Assembly: GCA_946479535.1 (NCBI GenBank)
Contig: CAMLGP010000233.1
Location: 1-5,719, forward strand
Origin: an uncultured Bacteroidota bacterium
GTDB taxonomy: Bacteria > Bacteroidota > Bacteroidia > Chitinophagales > Chitinophagaceae
Direction: 5' to 3'
DNA length: 5,719 nucleotides
Positions 5,682 through 5,719 of the stretch are shown here, piece by piece. Position 1 is the stretch's first letter. The number at the start of each line of letters is the position of its first letter. The translations under genes and the position numbers were made by a program. The notes under the pieces are model-generated. The model saw only the letters and a list, made by a program, of their open reading frames with translations. It was not told the DNA's origin and ran no database searches.

Positions 5682-5707
5682 CACCCTATAAACTAAACTT
5701 ATACGAC

Positions 5708-5719
5708 ATGTCAGACATT
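5708..5719 (+). CDS. Start of a gene cut by the window edge, possibly acyl carrier protein
   Basis: Only four codons are present: ATG TCA GAC ATT (MSDI). The strong promoter match 27 bases upstream and the short A-rich leader support a real start. MSDI is how many Bacteroidota acyl carrier proteins begin (MSDIA.RVK...), and a highly expressed gene would suit this promoter, so acpP is my best guess. Four residues cannot prove it; I therefore give no gene symbol. If correct, fabF would be expected next downstream. Confidence 0.5.

Noticed and set aside
5601..5699. Plus-strand small frame of 31 codons before the MSDI start
   Set aside because: It covers the inverted repeat and the promoter itself, so it would not be in the predicted transcript, and it has no signal of its own.

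Overview
The window looks like chromosomal housekeeping DNA from a member of the Bacteroidota, probably close to the Chitinophagaceae. The evidence is: promoter -7 boxes of the TAnnTTTG type (TAAATTTG at 4500-4507, TATTTTTG at 5674-5681); no clear Shine-Dalgarno sequences before the starts; a long IleS with a type-2 C-terminal region; a DksA-like protein whose zinc finger has lost most of its cysteines; and a lipoprotein opening Cys-Thr-Lys-Glu-Gly and running into a collagen-like repeat. The taxonomic placement is inferred from these traits, not from any database search.

Layout. (1) Bases 1-2775 hold the 3' four-fifths or so of ileS (isoleucyl-tRNA synthetase), open at the left edge. (2) A 270-residue DksA/TraR-like protein with a long Lys/Ala/Pro-rich N-terminal tail starts 2 bases after the ileS stop and is surely co-transcribed with it. 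The unit ends at a hairpin around 3640-3677. (3) A collagen-like-repeat lipoprotein (3745-4392) stands alone and is followed by a long hairpin terminator. (4) A small YcxB-like two-helix membrane protein (4512-4991, +) and a GNAT acetyltransferase (5053-5481, -) converge on a perfect 48-base palindrome, which is a bidirectional terminator. (5) The right end is a 226-base intergenic region with a strong-looking Bacteroidota promoter, an inverted repeat just upstream of it, and an ATG at 5708 whose first four codons (MSDI) fit the start of acyl carrier protein (acpP).

How the genes work together: only ileS and the DksA-like gene form an evident operon, linking tRNA charging with a probable RNA-polymerase-binding, stringent-response-type regulator. 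The other genes appear to be single-gene units, each with its own promoter and terminator signals. I see no phage, IS element, CRISPR, tRNA, rRNA or defence system. The points most worth a second look are an in-phase A7 slippery run at the ileS stop that would carry ribosomes into the DksA-like frame, the histone-H1-like tail and single-cysteine finger of that protein, a possible leaderless start for the YcxB-like gene, the 48-base palindrome, and nested inverted repeats over the putative acpP promoter.
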